Positions 17,983 to 26,442 are shown, counted from the first letter of the stretch. The stretch: DNA of 64,000 nucleotides from Pseudomonas prosekii (GCF_900105155.1 NZ_LT629762.1:4659501-4723500); one strand, 5' to 3'. Translations and numbers: made by a program. Notes: generated from the sequence alone by a model not told the origin.

Positions 17983-18390
17983 ATTGATTTTTCCAAAGTT
18001 GGGGCCGCGACCATTCCCGACTAAAAGAAGGGAGGCGGCTGTACGCAGGTTAGTCGACCGGTGGAATCATCAAAAGACCGGCGCGCCCTAGGACGCCCTG
18101 CGCACAACCACCATCAAGTGCAGGCATGGAAATACCTGATTGATCGAGGGCTAATGCACCTAGATGAAACCTTCGGGCGACTAAACCCGACCACTGATGA
18201 GCAGCGGCAGGGAAACAATAGGGCTCAAGGGCAGGGCGCACAAGCCAGCGGATTCTGTCTTAGTCGTAGGTAAAGGCACAAGGTTTTGTAGCCTTCAGGA
18301 CGTTTCTGCGCGTGTCGTTAAACGGATCTTTTTAAACGTGTTTATACCGATTCGCCTGCACCTGTGACAGGCATCGGCAGGGGCCGAAAC
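17983..18390. other. Gene-free stretch upstream of the DUF6124 gene
   Basis: About 400 bases without a convincing coding frame; the short frames here lack family resemblance or ribosome sites. On the minus strand the part nearest the DUF6124 gene (about 18005-18060) contains GACTAACCTGCGTACAGCCG followed by a pyrimidine-rich CCTCCCTTCTTTTAG tract, which looks like a promoter/leader segment. I see no repeat or strong terminator in the rest. Confidence 0.4.
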
Positions 18391-18421
18391 GCAAAACGCC
18401 CGGTGCAATGCACCGGGCGTC
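18391..18421 (-). terminator. Rho-independent terminator of the coiled-coil membrane protein gene
   Basis: ACGCCCGGTGC..GCACCGGGCGT is a perfect 11-bp stem with a three-base loop, followed on the minus strand by TTTTGCGTTT. It lies 27 bases beyond the stop of the minus-strand gene. Confidence 0.85.
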
Positions 18422-18447
18422 AAGGTGTTACAGGAAGCCAGCGACGA

Positions 18448-19218
18448 TCAGTCGTAAATCGCTTTTTTCTTCCAGTCCGCATCAGCCTCAACGTCTTTCA
18501 GGCCTGAGGTGAGTTGATTGACTTCGTCTTCGGCCGGGGCGTTTTGGTCCATGACTTGGGCGTTGACGCGGGCCAGGAGTTTTTCCAGGTATTCGAGTTG
18601 TTCGGCGTAGATCTGCGGTTCCTGCTGTTTGCGCAGGTATTGCACGCCGCGTTCGAAGGCGAGGCGGGCCTGGCCGGGTTGGCCTTGTTGCAGGGAGTGC
18701 TGGCCGAGGTTGTTGAAAAATTCGATGTGCAGCAACACGAGGATGTGGCGGACTTCGCGGATCCAGCGCTTGGCTTCGTTGGTCGGCAGAAAGCCGTCTT
18801 GCGCGGCGCGGGTGATTTGGCCGTGGAGGGCTTCGAGCAGGAAGCGCACGTCTTTGGCTTTGGCTTCGGTCTGGATCGGTGCCGGCGGGTTGTTCACCGG
18901 GAGCGATTCGCCTTGGGCGACCAGAGCGTTAAGTTCGATGATGCGGGCCTTGAGCGCAGCGTTGTTTTTTTCCAGGTTTTGCAGACGCTGGCAGACGTTC
19001 AGCTCCAGACGGGTCAACAGCAGCTTGAGCGCAGGGTTCATCAACTGACCGGGGAAGGTCTCGGTGATTTCGCCGCAGCGACGCATACGGTCGTTGAGTT
19101 CAACCTTGGTACGGGCCTTTTCCAGCTTATTGTTTTCCACCACATGGTTCATGTAGCCAATGGCGATCAATAGTGCGATCCCGGCTACAACTAGCAGGGT
19201 GATCATGAGTGGTGTCAC
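18448..19218 (-). CDS. Conserved membrane-anchored coiled-coil protein, unknown role
   Basis: 256-residue protein with one N-terminal transmembrane helix (residues about 5-22, ITLLVVAGIALLIAIGY), then a long charged helical body with heptad-like stretches (LEKNNAALKARIIELNALVA) and a TPR-like segment (QARLAFERGVQYLRKQ) near residue 185. It may scaffold something at the inner membrane facing the cytoplasm. Similar proteins are sometimes labelled DNA-repair ATPase, but no Walker motif is visible, so I reject that name. Start is GTG 19218 or ATG 19206. It has its own terminator. Confidence 0.75.
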   Translation of the reverse strand: MTPLMITLLVVAGIALLIAIGYMNHVVENNKLEKARTKVELNDRMRRCGEITETFPGQLMNPALKLLLTRLELNVCQRLQNLEKNNAALKARIIELNALVAQGESLPVNNPPAPIQTEAKAKDVRFLLEALHGQITRAAQDGFLPTNEAKRWIREVRHILVLLHIEFFNNLGQHSLQQGQPGQARLAFERGVQYLRKQQEPQIYAEQLEYLEKLLARVNAQVMDQNAPAEDEVNQLTSGLKDVEADADWKKKAIYD

Positions 19219-19479
19219 CGGTAAGACCTCTTTATTGGGTTCGCGTGCGAGTGTAGTGGCTTGGCGTGGGGGCGCATAGCGCCGCTCGACCAGTTGGAGC
19301 AGCCGGACTCTACTGTTTATCGGCCGTCGTCGCGCTTATATAAGCAGCGGCGTGCACGTTGCACATGGCCATCATTGTTGCAGGCGGACTATAACGCCTT
19401 GATCGGCGCCAGAATATAGGCGCCAAACACCGAGCGACGGAAAACCCTGATTCGCTGCTCAAAGCAGGGCGAAGTCATT

Positions 19480-19534
19480 GATTTAAATAAATTTATATCA
19501 AGGGGTTGACGACCCCTCAATCCATCCATAGAAT
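19480..19534 (+). promoter_or_regulatory. Strong sigma-70 promoter with UP-like element for the tRNA genes
   Basis: TTGACG (19506-19511), a 17-base spacer and TAGAAT (19529-19534), preceded by an AT-rich run (ATTTAAATAAATTTATAT) and followed by a GCGCGCC discriminator. This arrangement is typical of growth-rate and stringently controlled stable-RNA promoters. The remaining bases from 19219 to 19480 show no gene. Confidence 0.8.
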
Positions 19535-19596
19535 GCGCGCCACTTACAGCGTAAAGCACACAGCGAAACGCGGTAGGGAGTGAATGTTGTACGTGT

Positions 19597-19672
19597 GTCC
19601 CCTTCGTCTAGTGGCCTAGGACACCGCCCTTTCACGGCGGTAACAGGGGTTCGAGTCCCCTAGGGGACGCCA
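19597..19672 (+). tRNA. tRNA-Glu (TTC), copy 1
   Basis: 76-base cloverleaf: acceptor GTCCCCT paired with AGGGGAC, discriminator G, encoded CCA, anticodon TTC in the CCTTTCACG loop, and T-loop GTTCGAGTC. It decodes GAA/GAG. Confidence 0.96.
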
Positions 19673-19675
19673 TAT

Positions 19676-19751
<76 letters not shown>

Positions 19752-19856
19752 ATTTTAAACAGCGTTGCTTTCGGGCAGCGCTGAGTGAAACCAGAACCGA
19801 CATCTTCGGATGCGGATTTGGGCACTGAAATACACACCATGTGTTTCAGTTAGCGT

Positions 19857-19932
19857 GTCCCCTTCGTCTAGTGGCCTAGGACACCGCCCTTTCACGGCGG
19901 TAACAGGGGTTCGAGTCCCCTAGGGGACGCCA
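19857..19932 (+). tRNA. tRNA-Glu (TTC), copy 2
   Basis: Identical in sequence to the tRNA-Glu at 19597-19672, displaced by 260 bases. Confidence 0.96.
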
Positions 19933-19935
19933 TTT

Positions 19936-20011
<76 letters not shown>

Positions 20012-20017
20012 TATTCA

Positions 20018-20050
20018 ACAAAAACGCCGCTCACTGAGCGGCGTTTTTGT
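20018..20050 (+). terminator. Terminator of the tRNA array
   Basis: AAAACGCCGCTC..GAGCGGCGTTTTT: a GC-rich stem with a short ACT loop and a T-tract, seven bases after the last tRNA. Confidence 0.9.
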
Positions 20051-20077
20051 GTGCGCTCGATTTATCCCAAACCTGCC

Positions 20078-20114
20078 AAAAAAGGCCCGCCAGTCTGACT
20101 GGGCGGGCCTTTTG
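20078..20114 (-). terminator. Terminator of the LysE gene (bidirectional)
   Basis: AAAAAAGGCCCGCC..GGGCGGGCCTTTT stem-loop 30 bases past the stop of the minus-strand exporter gene. It has A and T tracts on both sides. Confidence 0.85.
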
Positions 20115-20143
20115 CGTGGTGCATGTCTCGTCGTGAATAAGCT

Positions 20144-20782
20144 TTACATCGACAAAATCAGGCGCCCGGCGAACAGGATCAGAATCACCCCCATGCTGCG
20201 TTCGAACCAGTGCCCCATGCGCATGAACAACAGGCGCACCCGGTTACTGGAAAAAAACAGCGCCACAATCACGAACCACAGCGCGTTCACAAAACACATC
20301 CACACGCCGTACAGCGCTTGAATGTTCAGCGGCGTCGTGGCGCTGATGATGGTGGTGAAGATCGCCAGAAAAAACAGCGTGGCTTTCGGGTTGGTCGCGT
20401 TGGTCAGGAAACCCGTGGTAAACGCTTTAAACAGCGTCTGCTCGACCACCGGTTCGTCCGTGACTTTTTCCCCTTCAAGCACGGTTTTCGGTTTACTGCG
20501 CAACAGGCTGACACCCAGATAAAGAATGTAGGCACCGCCCACGACCTTGGCCACGGTCAACAGCCACGGCGTGGTGTGCATCAGCGCGCCGACGCCGAGC
20601 AGGGTGTAAAGCACGTGCACGGAAATCCCCGCGCCGATGCCCAGCGCAGTGCAGATGCCTACCAGCCGACCGAAACGTACGCTCTGGCGGATGGTGACGG
20701 CAAAGTCCGGTCCGGGGGCGACGACGGCCAGAAAGTGAATGGTCGCCAGTGCCAGAAACTCGCCCAGGTAATTCGAAAACAT
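20144..20782 (-). CDS. LysE/RhtB-family amino-acid exporter
   Basis: 212-residue inner-membrane protein with about six hydrophobic segments and the family signature VAPGPDFAVTIRQSVRFGRLVGI (residues about 19-41). Relatives export lysine, threonine, homoserine or leucine analogues. A GAGTTGAG just before ATG 20782 supports the start; an upstream in-frame start at 20830 is less likely. It starts two bases after the stop of the 2OG-oxygenase-like gene, so the two are surely co-transcribed. A possible role is efflux of whatever amino acid that enzyme makes or encounters; this is inference. Confidence 0.88.
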   Translation of the reverse strand: MFSNYLGEFLALATIHFLAVVAPGPDFAVTIRQSVRFGRLVGICTALGIGAGISVHVLYTLLGVGALMHTTPWLLTVAKVVGGAYILYLGVSLLRSKPKTVLEGEKVTDEPVVEQTLFKAFTTGFLTNATNPKATLFFLAIFTTIISATTPLNIQALYGVWMCFVNALWFVIVALFFSSNRVRLLFMRMGHWFERSMGVILILFAGRLILSM

Positions 20783-20783
20783 C

Positions 20784-21554
20784 TCAACTCCAGAAAGTAA
20801 GGGGTGAAGCGTTGCCGCGATAACCGACAAAAAAGGACAGGCTCAAACGCGGATCTGCCACGCCCGGCGTCACCGAGTGCATGCAGCGCGAGTTGAACAT
20901 GATGAAATCGCCCGGATCGGGGCGTACCTCCAGGGTCGGAGGGCCGAGCAGTGCCGGGTCGATGCCGTAGCTGTCGCCACGCATTTCATCGAACTGGTCG
21001 GGGGTGATGGGGTGGTCCCACATCTGCAACGCGCCGCCCTCGGTCGGCATGTTCAGGTAGACGTTGCAGGCGAACTGCGCGTCGAGGCTGCGCGCCTGAA
21101 AACTGTCCGGGGCGTCCTTGGCGAAGATGTCGTGGTGGGCGAGAAAACACACGCCGGGCTTCACCACGCGCGACAGGCCGATGTACATTTTGCGCCCGTA
21201 GAGGTTTTCCAGATGCGCGCCCGCCGGCCAGGTCTCGTCGAGCATGCAGCGCAGCGTGTCGACGGGGGAGGCGTAGGGCGCGCAGCGGTTGCGCAGTTCT
21301 TCGATGTTGCTGGAGGCGCGGGCGAAATAGTCTTCGATCAGCAGCGGCTGGTTTTCCGCTTCATAAAACGCCATGCCAATGCGACCGATGCTCGGCGCGT
21401 TGATGTAGCCCTCGAAACCCGGCGCAAGAATCTTGTCGCCAATCTGCACCGCCAGCGGCTGGGGCAAAAAGCCTTTGACGCGAACGGCCAGCACTTCTTC
21501 GTTGGCGAGTTTTTTTATGCACGTCTCATCGAGACGCTCGACGTCAAGCATCAT
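20784..21554 (-). CDS. 2OG-Fe(II) dioxygenase-like protein
   Basis: 256 residues. The C-terminal half has the layout of a 2-oxoglutarate/iron oxygenase: HxD at H140-H141-D142 (FLAHHDIF), a distal histidine H226 in CMHSVTPG and R236 in DPRLSLSFF as likely 2OG anchor. Spacing of about 84 residues between the iron ligands is within the family range. It probably hydroxylates a small molecule, perhaps an amino acid given the LysE and AlaX neighbours. Start ATG 21554 (a second ATG follows at once). A 104-base gap with an inverted GGCGCC pair separates it from the AlaX gene upstream. Confidence 0.72.
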   Translation of the reverse strand: MMLDVERLDETCIKKLANEEVLAVRVKGFLPQPLAVQIGDKILAPGFEGYINAPSIGRIGMAFYEAENQPLLIEDYFARASSNIEELRNRCAPYASPVDTLRCMLDETWPAGAHLENLYGRKMYIGLSRVVKPGVCFLAHHDIFAKDAPDSFQARSLDAQFACNVYLNMPTEGGALQMWDHPITPDQFDEMRGDSYGIDPALLGPPTLEVRPDPGDFIMFNSRCMHSVTPGVADPRLSLSFFVGYRGNASPLTFWS

Positions 21555-21658
21555 GTTTTTAGGTCCATCTATCGAATAGTCAACGGAGCTCGCGAATGCG
21601 CGCCCCTCCGGCGCCGGGCGATGACATTGGCGCCATCGCGCAAAGCTCAGTCCGCGCG

Positions 21659-22285
21659 TCAGTCCACGTGGTAATGGACGGACAACGTGCCCTTTTTCTG
21701 TGCAAGGGAGTCGATCGTTACCGTGCCCAAATCCTTCAGGCTCCGTACATGCGTGCCGCCACAACCGTAGGCCGGCAGGTCGCCGAAACTGATTTCCCGA
21801 GCGCCTTCGCGCAGTGACGTCAGGCGCGGCAGGTCGGCGGCAATCCACTGTTCGATGCCGCGTTGAACCGTTTCCACGTCGAGTTCTTCAGCCGATTCGG
21901 CTGGTTTGAATTGCACCCGGCTTTCGCCCGGCCAGTGGTGCGCCTTGATCGGCATCCAGTCGCGCGCCTGAATGAAATGCCCAATCAGGTGACCGGCCGA
22001 GTGCAGGCGGGCGTTGAGTTGGCGGCGTTGTTCGTCGACGCGGATCTGGATCATCCCGAGTTGTACCGGGTGGTCGACGTAATGGACGATCCGCTCGGGA
22101 TCCTGAGCCACGCGCAGCACCTGGCTTTCACCGATCCAGCCAATGTCCGACGGCTGCCCGCCGCCCTGTGGGTGAAACAGTGTGGCGCGTAAAACCACCG
22201 CGTATTCATTCTCGTGGGGCGTGCAGTCGAGGACTTCCACATTGGCCTTGAGGTCATCACTATGGAAAAAGAGGCGAAGCGTCAT
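21659..22285 (-). CDS. Alanyl-tRNA editing protein (AlaX-type)
   Basis: 208-residue free-standing relative of the AlaRS editing domain. The zinc and active-site motifs are intact: H95-x3-H99 (HSAGH) and C175-x3-H179 (CGGTH), as is the GGGQPSD loop at 41-47. Such proteins hydrolyse Ser- or Gly-tRNA-Ala in trans. GGAAT directly before ATG 22285 acts as ribosome site. It is first in a minus-strand row with an oxygenase and a LysE exporter and diverges from a LysR gene across 90 bases. The company suggests protection from a misincorporated amino acid rather than general housekeeping; this is an inference. Confidence 0.88.
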   Translation of the reverse strand: MTLRLFFHSDDLKANVEVLDCTPHENEYAVVLRATLFHPQGGGQPSDIGWIGESQVLRVAQDPERIVHYVDHPVQLGMIQIRVDEQRRQLNARLHSAGHLIGHFIQARDWMPIKAHHWPGESRVQFKPAESAEELDVETVQRGIEQWIAADLPRLTSLREGAREISFGDLPAYGCGGTHVRSLKDLGTVTIDSLAQKKGTLSVHYHVD

Positions 22286-22375
22286 ATTCCATGCCCTTAT
22301 TAAAATTTCTGTTTTTATTATATGAAGCGTGGAATTGCGTGATAATCCGTTCAAACATCAAAGGACTGTTGCGCT
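22286..22375. promoter_or_regulatory. Divergent AT-rich promoter region, AlaX cluster versus LysR gene
   Basis: 90 bases between the two divergent starts, with an AT-rich run (ATTAAAATTTCTGTTTTTAT) that stands out from the GC-rich surroundings. This is the expected place for LysR autoregulation and control of the cluster. No single T-N11-A box can be assigned with certainty. Confidence 0.5.
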
Positions 22376-23374
22376 GTGAGCATAAATCTACCGCTGCCGT
22401 TGTTGGGTGAAATGGCGATTTTCGTCAAAGTTGTCGAGACCGGCAGCTTCTCCGAAGCCTCTCGCCAATTAGGCTCGTCGCCATCGGCGGTCAGCCGCAG
22501 TATTTCGCGTCTGGAGAAAGCGTTGAACACGCGCTTGCTGCAGCGCACCACGCGTAAATTGCGCTTGAGTGATGGCGGCGAAGAAGTGTTCAAACGTTGC
22601 CAGGAAATGGTCAGCGCGGCGAAATCAGTGATGGAAATCAGCGGCCAGTTCAACCACGAGGCGGAAGGTCTGGTGCGGGTCAGCGTGCCGAAAGCGGTGG
22701 GGCGCTTTGTGATTCACCCGCATATGCCGGAATTTCTGCGGCGTTATCCCAAAGTCGATGTGGAGTTGTTGCTGGAAGATCGACAGGTGGATTTGATCGA
22801 TGACAATGTTGATCTGGCGATCCGCATCACCGATCGCCCGCCCGCCGGATTGGTCGGGCGGCAATTGCTGACCATCGACCATTTGCTTTGCGCCACGCCG
22901 CAATACCTCGCCGAACACGGTACGCCGACCCATCCTCACGACTTGCTCAATCACAGCTGCATCTACCTGGGCGAAACCCCGAGCGATGCTCGCTGGAAAT
23001 TCAAGAAGGGCAGCAAAGCGGTAACCGTCGGAGTGCGTGGACGCTATGCGGCCAACCACACTGGCGTGCGGCTCGGCGCGGTGTTGCAGCACATTGGCAT
23101 TGGCAGCTTGCCGTATTTCACCGCGCGTTATGCGCTGGAGCAGGGATTGATTGTGCAGGTGCTGCCGGACTGGACGTTCCTCGCGTCCTACCATGGCGGT
23201 GCGTGGTTGCTGCATTCGCCGACGCGTTATCTGCCGCCCAAGCTTCGGGTGTTGATTGATTATCTGGTGGAGTGTCTGGAGAAAGAGCCCACGCTGAGCA
23301 AGCCGGGGAAGCCGAGTGCCTTGGGCAAGGTTGCGGCTGAGTATGAGTTGCCGGAGAGTGACGGATTGCTTTGA
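22376..23374 (+). CDS. LysR-family transcriptional regulator
   Basis: 332 residues: N-terminal winged helix-turn-helix (about residues 10-65, SFSEASRQLGSSPSAVSRSISRLEKAL) and a periplasmic-binding-protein-like effector domain of about 200 residues. It resembles the DsdC/CrgA-like one-domain regulators. The GTG start at 22376 has AAGGA about nine bases upstream. Being divergent to the AlaX/oxygenase/LysE genes, it is the natural candidate for their regulator; the inducer is unknown. The 3' end is unusually rich in G-ending codons compared with the middle of the gene. Confidence 0.9.
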   Translation: MSINLPLPLLGEMAIFVKVVETGSFSEASRQLGSSPSAVSRSISRLEKALNTRLLQRTTRKLRLSDGGEEVFKRCQEMVSAAKSVMEISGQFNHEAEGLVRVSVPKAVGRFVIHPHMPEFLRRYPKVDVELLLEDRQVDLIDDNVDLAIRITDRPPAGLVGRQLLTIDHLLCATPQYLAEHGTPTHPHDLLNHSCIYLGETPSDARWKFKKGSKAVTVGVRGRYAANHTGVRLGAVLQHIGIGSLPYFTARYALEQGLIVQVLPDWTFLASYHGGAWLLHSPTRYLPPKLRVLIDYLVECLEKEPTLSKPGKPSALGKVAAEYELPESDGLL

Positions 23375-23378
23375 CTGA

Positions 23379-23452
23379 CGCCTTCGCGGGCAAGCCTCGC
23401 TCCTACAGGGATCGCGCATAACCTGTAGGAGCGAGGCTTGCCCGCGAAGGCG
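23379..23452. repeat. Perfect 31-bp inverted repeat (REP pair, GTAGGAGCGAGG type)
   Basis: Arms 23379-23409 and 23422-23452 are perfectly complementary over 31 bases with a 12-base centre. The unit contains CTGTAGGAGCGAGGCTTGCC. It lies between a plus-strand and a minus-strand gene. Confidence 0.9.
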
Positions 23453-23467
23453 CCCTCATTAACGCCA

Positions 23468-23505
23468 CAAAAAAAGGCCCGCATGTTCACCATGCGGGCC
23501 TTTTG
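23468..23505 (-). terminator. Terminator of the small conserved gene
   Basis: AAAGGCCCGCATG..CATGCGGGCCTTTT: a stem with A and T tracts on both sides, 17 bases beyond the stop of the minus-strand gene. Confidence 0.88.
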
Positions 23506-23521
23506 CATTGCTGATCCGGGA

Positions 23522-23929
23522 TCAGTGCTTGCTGTCGTCGTTCGACATCGCCAGCAGCTGTTTTTCCTGATTCCAGTCAAACGGTTCGTCGTTCTGCTCA
23601 GCTTCGAAACGACGCTCTTCCAGAGCCTGATACAGATTGATTTCATCGTCAGGCATGTAATGCAGGCAGTCGCCGGCGAAGTACCAGAGCAGGTCGCGCG
23701 GTACCAGGTGGGCGATTTGCGGATAGCGGGTGGTTACCTGGCAGAGAATGTCCTGACCCAGGTATTGGCTTTCGATCGGATCGACCGGCAGCAATGCACG
23801 TAATTCGTCGAAGCGCTCCAGAAACAAGGCATGGCTTTCTTCGGGAACCTGTTCGGCCTCACCTACGGCGACCAGGATGCTGCGCAAGTGGTCAAGCAAG
23901 ACGAGATGGTCGGCAACGACATTGGACAC
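23522..23929 (-). CDS. Small conserved acidic protein, unknown function
   Basis: 135 residues, rich in acidic residues, with LVPRDLLWYFAGDCLHYMPDDEINLYQALEERR as its most distinctive segment. There is no signal peptide or transmembrane helix. I recognise it only as a conserved Pseudomonas protein found next to fadE. GTG 23929 is chosen because AGGA lies about eight bases before it and the product then begins MSNVVADHL. It is downstream of fadE on the same strand with a 65-base gap, and has its own terminator. No function is assigned. Confidence 0.7.
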   Translation of the reverse strand: MSNVVADHLVLLDHLRSILVAVGEAEQVPEESHALFLERFDELRALLPVDPIESQYLGQDILCQVTTRYPQIAHLVPRDLLWYFAGDCLHYMPDDEINLYQALEERRFEAEQNDEPFDWNQEKQLLAMSNDDSKH

Positions 23930-23994
23930 GAGATAAGTCCTCAAGAGCAAAACGGGCGCGGGAGTATAAAGCTCCCGCACCGGTTTTTACAGGA

Positions 23995-26442
23995 TCAGCG
24001 GACCTTTCCGTCGGCCAGCGCCAGTTCTTCCTTGTCGAAATCATCGACATCAATGACTTTGCGGCGCGCCAGTTCGGCATCACGCAGGGTCTGCGCTTCG
24101 GCCGGTTGCAACACGCCGGCTTCCAGTGCGGCATCAATCGCGTGTTCGCCGGCAGTCGGTTTGACCTGACCGCTCTTGAGCGCGACGTGCAGCTTTTTGT
24201 GCAACGGCTGCGCGCTGTTCAGCAGATTGCACGCATGTTGCAGCGCGCCAACCGCGTCATCAGCCGACTGCGGACGGTAGCAACCGCCGAGCAACTCTTC
24301 GAGGGTTGGATCGCCCTTGGCCCGGCCAATCACCGCAGCCACTTCGGCGCCGAGTTTGTCCGACGGACCTTTGTGGCGACGGCCGAACGGGAACACGATC
24401 ACCCGCAGCAGGCAACCCAGGATCTTGTTCGGGAAGTTGCTCAACAGTTCGTCCAACGCCCGCTCGGACTGACCGAGGCTTTCTTCCATCGCCCAGTTGA
24501 ACAGCGGCGCCATGTGGTCCGGCGAATCCAGATCGTGATAACGCTTGAGCGCGGCGGAGGCGAGGTACATGTTGCTGAGCACATCGCCCAGACGCGCCGA
24601 CAGTCGTTCGCGACGCTTCAGTTCGCCGCCCAGCAGCATCATGCTGAGGTCGGCGAGCATGGCGAATGCTGCAGCCTGACGGTTGAGCGCGCGGAAGTAA
24701 CCTTGGCTCAGTTTGTTGCCCGGCGCGTGTTCGAAGTGGCCGAAACCGAGGTTCAACACCAGCGTGCTGGCAGCGTTGCTGACCGCAAAACCGATGTGCT
24801 GGAGCAGCAGACCGTCGAATTCCTTGAGTGCCTGATCCTTGTCTTCACGACCGGCCAGCGCCATTTCCTTGAGTACGAATGGATGGCAGCGAATCGCCCC
24901 TTGGCCGAAGATCATCAGGTTGCGCGAGAGGATGTTCGCACCTTCCACGGTGATGAAGATTGGCGCGCCATTCCAGCTACGGCCCAGATAGTTGTTCGGC
25001 CCCATGATGATTGCTTTGCCGCCGTGCACGTCCATCGCGTGGCTGATGCACTCCCGGCCGCGTTCGGTCAGGTGATATTTGAGGATCGCCGACAACACCG
25101 ACGGTTTCTCGCCCAAATCCACCGCGTTGGCGGTCAGCATGCGCGCGGCGTCCATCATCCAGGCGTTACCGCCGATGCGCGCCATGGCTTCCTGGATACC
25201 TTCGAATGCCGACAGCGGCACGTTGAACTGTTCACGTACCTGCGCGTATTGGCCGGTGACCAGACTGGTGAACTTGGCGGCGCCAGTGCCCACCGCCGGC
25301 AGCGAAATGGAACGCCCGACCGACAGGCAGTTCATCAGCATCATCCAGCCTTTGCCGAGCATTTCCTGGCCGCCGATGAGGAATTCCAGCGGAATGAACA
25401 CGTCTTTGCCGGAGTTCGGGCCGTTCATGAACGCCGCGCCGAGCGGCAAGTGACGACGGCCGATTTCGACGCCAGGGGTTTCGGTCGGGATCAGCGCGAG
25501 GCTGATGCCGAGGTCTTCCTTGTCACCCAGCAAGTGATCCGGGTCATAAGCCTTGAACGCCAGACCGAGCAGGGTAGCGACCGGGCCGAGGGTGATGTAG
25601 CGTTTTTCCCAGTTCAGGCGCAGGCCCAGGGTTTCATGACCTTCCCATTCGCCTTTGCAGATGATCCCGGTGTCGGGCATCGCCCCAGCGTCGGAGCCGG
25701 CCAGCGGCCCGGTCAGTGCGAAACACGGAATGTCATCGCCGCGCGCCAGGCGTGGCAGGTAGTGATTGCGTTGTTCGTCGGTGCCGTAGTGCAGCAGCAG
25801 TTCAGCAGGGCCGAGCGAGTTCGGGACCATGACGGTGGAGGCGAGATCGCCGCTGCGGGTCGCCAGTTTCATCGCGACCTGAGAGTGGGCGTACGCGGAG
25901 AAGCCTTTGCCGCCGAATTCCTTGGGAATGATCAGCGCAAAGAAGCCGTTTTCCTTGATATGCGTCCAGGCTTCAAGCGGCAGGTCCATGTCCTGGCCGA
26001 TCTGCCAGTCGCTGACCATCGCGCAGAGTTCTTCGGTCGGGCCATCAATGAAAGCCTGTTCCTCTTCGGTCAGTTGGACTTTTGGATAGGCCAGCAACTT
26101 GTCCCAGTCCGGACGACCGCTGAACAGCTCGCCGTCCCACCACACGGTGCCGGCATCGATGGCGTCGCGTTCGGTTTGCGACATCGGCGGCAGGGTTTTC
26201 TGAAACCAGCTGAACAGCGGCGCGCTGAAGTATTTGCGGCGCAGATCGGGCAGCAACAGAGGCGCCGCCACTGCAGCGATCAGCACCCAGAGAATCAGCA
26301 ACAGCCAACCCGGTGCATGGCTGAAGGCGCCCATCGCCAACACGTAAACAGCCACAATGCCCAACGCCGGCAGCGGGGCGACGCGGCGGTGAGCCAAATA
26401 GGCCACTCCGACGATCAGAACCAGTATCCACAACAACAGCAT
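23995..26442 (-). CDS. fadE: Acyl-CoA dehydrogenase FadE
   Basis: 815 residues, almost the same length as E. coli FadE. It catalyses the first step of fatty-acid beta-oxidation, acyl-CoA to trans-2-enoyl-CoA, with FAD. Two N-terminal hydrophobic segments (about 1-20 and 27-60) anchor it to the membrane. The acyl-CoA dehydrogenase core contains CFALTGPLAGSDAGAMPDTG, where flavin and substrate contacts occur, and a long FadE-specific C-terminal extension follows. A strong GGAGGATTAAAT ribosome site precedes ATG 26442. The electron acceptor would be an ETF, not encoded nearby. It diverges from the transglutaminase-like gene. Confidence 0.95.
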   Translation of the reverse strand: MLLLWILVLIVGVAYLAHRRVAPLPALGIVAVYVLAMGAFSHAPGWLLLILWVLIAAVAAPLLLPDLRRKYFSAPLFSWFQKTLPPMSQTERDAIDAGTVWWDGELFSGRPDWDKLLAYPKVQLTEEEQAFIDGPTEELCAMVSDWQIGQDMDLPLEAWTHIKENGFFALIIPKEFGGKGFSAYAHSQVAMKLATRSGDLASTVMVPNSLGPAELLLHYGTDEQRNHYLPRLARGDDIPCFALTGPLAGSDAGAMPDTGIICKGEWEGHETLGLRLNWEKRYITLGPVATLLGLAFKAYDPDHLLGDKEDLGISLALIPTETPGVEIGRRHLPLGAAFMNGPNSGKDVFIPLEFLIGGQEMLGKGWMMLMNCLSVGRSISLPAVGTGAAKFTSLVTGQYAQVREQFNVPLSAFEGIQEAMARIGGNAWMMDAARMLTANAVDLGEKPSVLSAILKYHLTERGRECISHAMDVHGGKAIIMGPNNYLGRSWNGAPIFITVEGANILSRNLMIFGQGAIRCHPFVLKEMALAGREDKDQALKEFDGLLLQHIGFAVSNAASTLVLNLGFGHFEHAPGNKLSQGYFRALNRQAAAFAMLADLSMMLLGGELKRRERLSARLGDVLSNMYLASAALKRYHDLDSPDHMAPLFNWAMEESLGQSERALDELLSNFPNKILGCLLRVIVFPFGRRHKGPSDKLGAEVAAVIGRAKGDPTLEELLGGCYRPQSADDAVGALQHACNLLNSAQPLHKKLHVALKSGQVKPTAGEHAIDAALEAGVLQPAEAQTLRDAELARRKVIDVDDFDKEELALADGKVR

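Noticed and set aside
18050..18241. A 63-codon minus-strand frame in the gene-free region
   Set aside because: No ribosome site and no recognisable sequence.
18448..19218. The label DNA repair ATPase for the coiled-coil membrane protein
   Set aside because: No Walker A or B motif is visible; the protein is a membrane-anchored helical protein.
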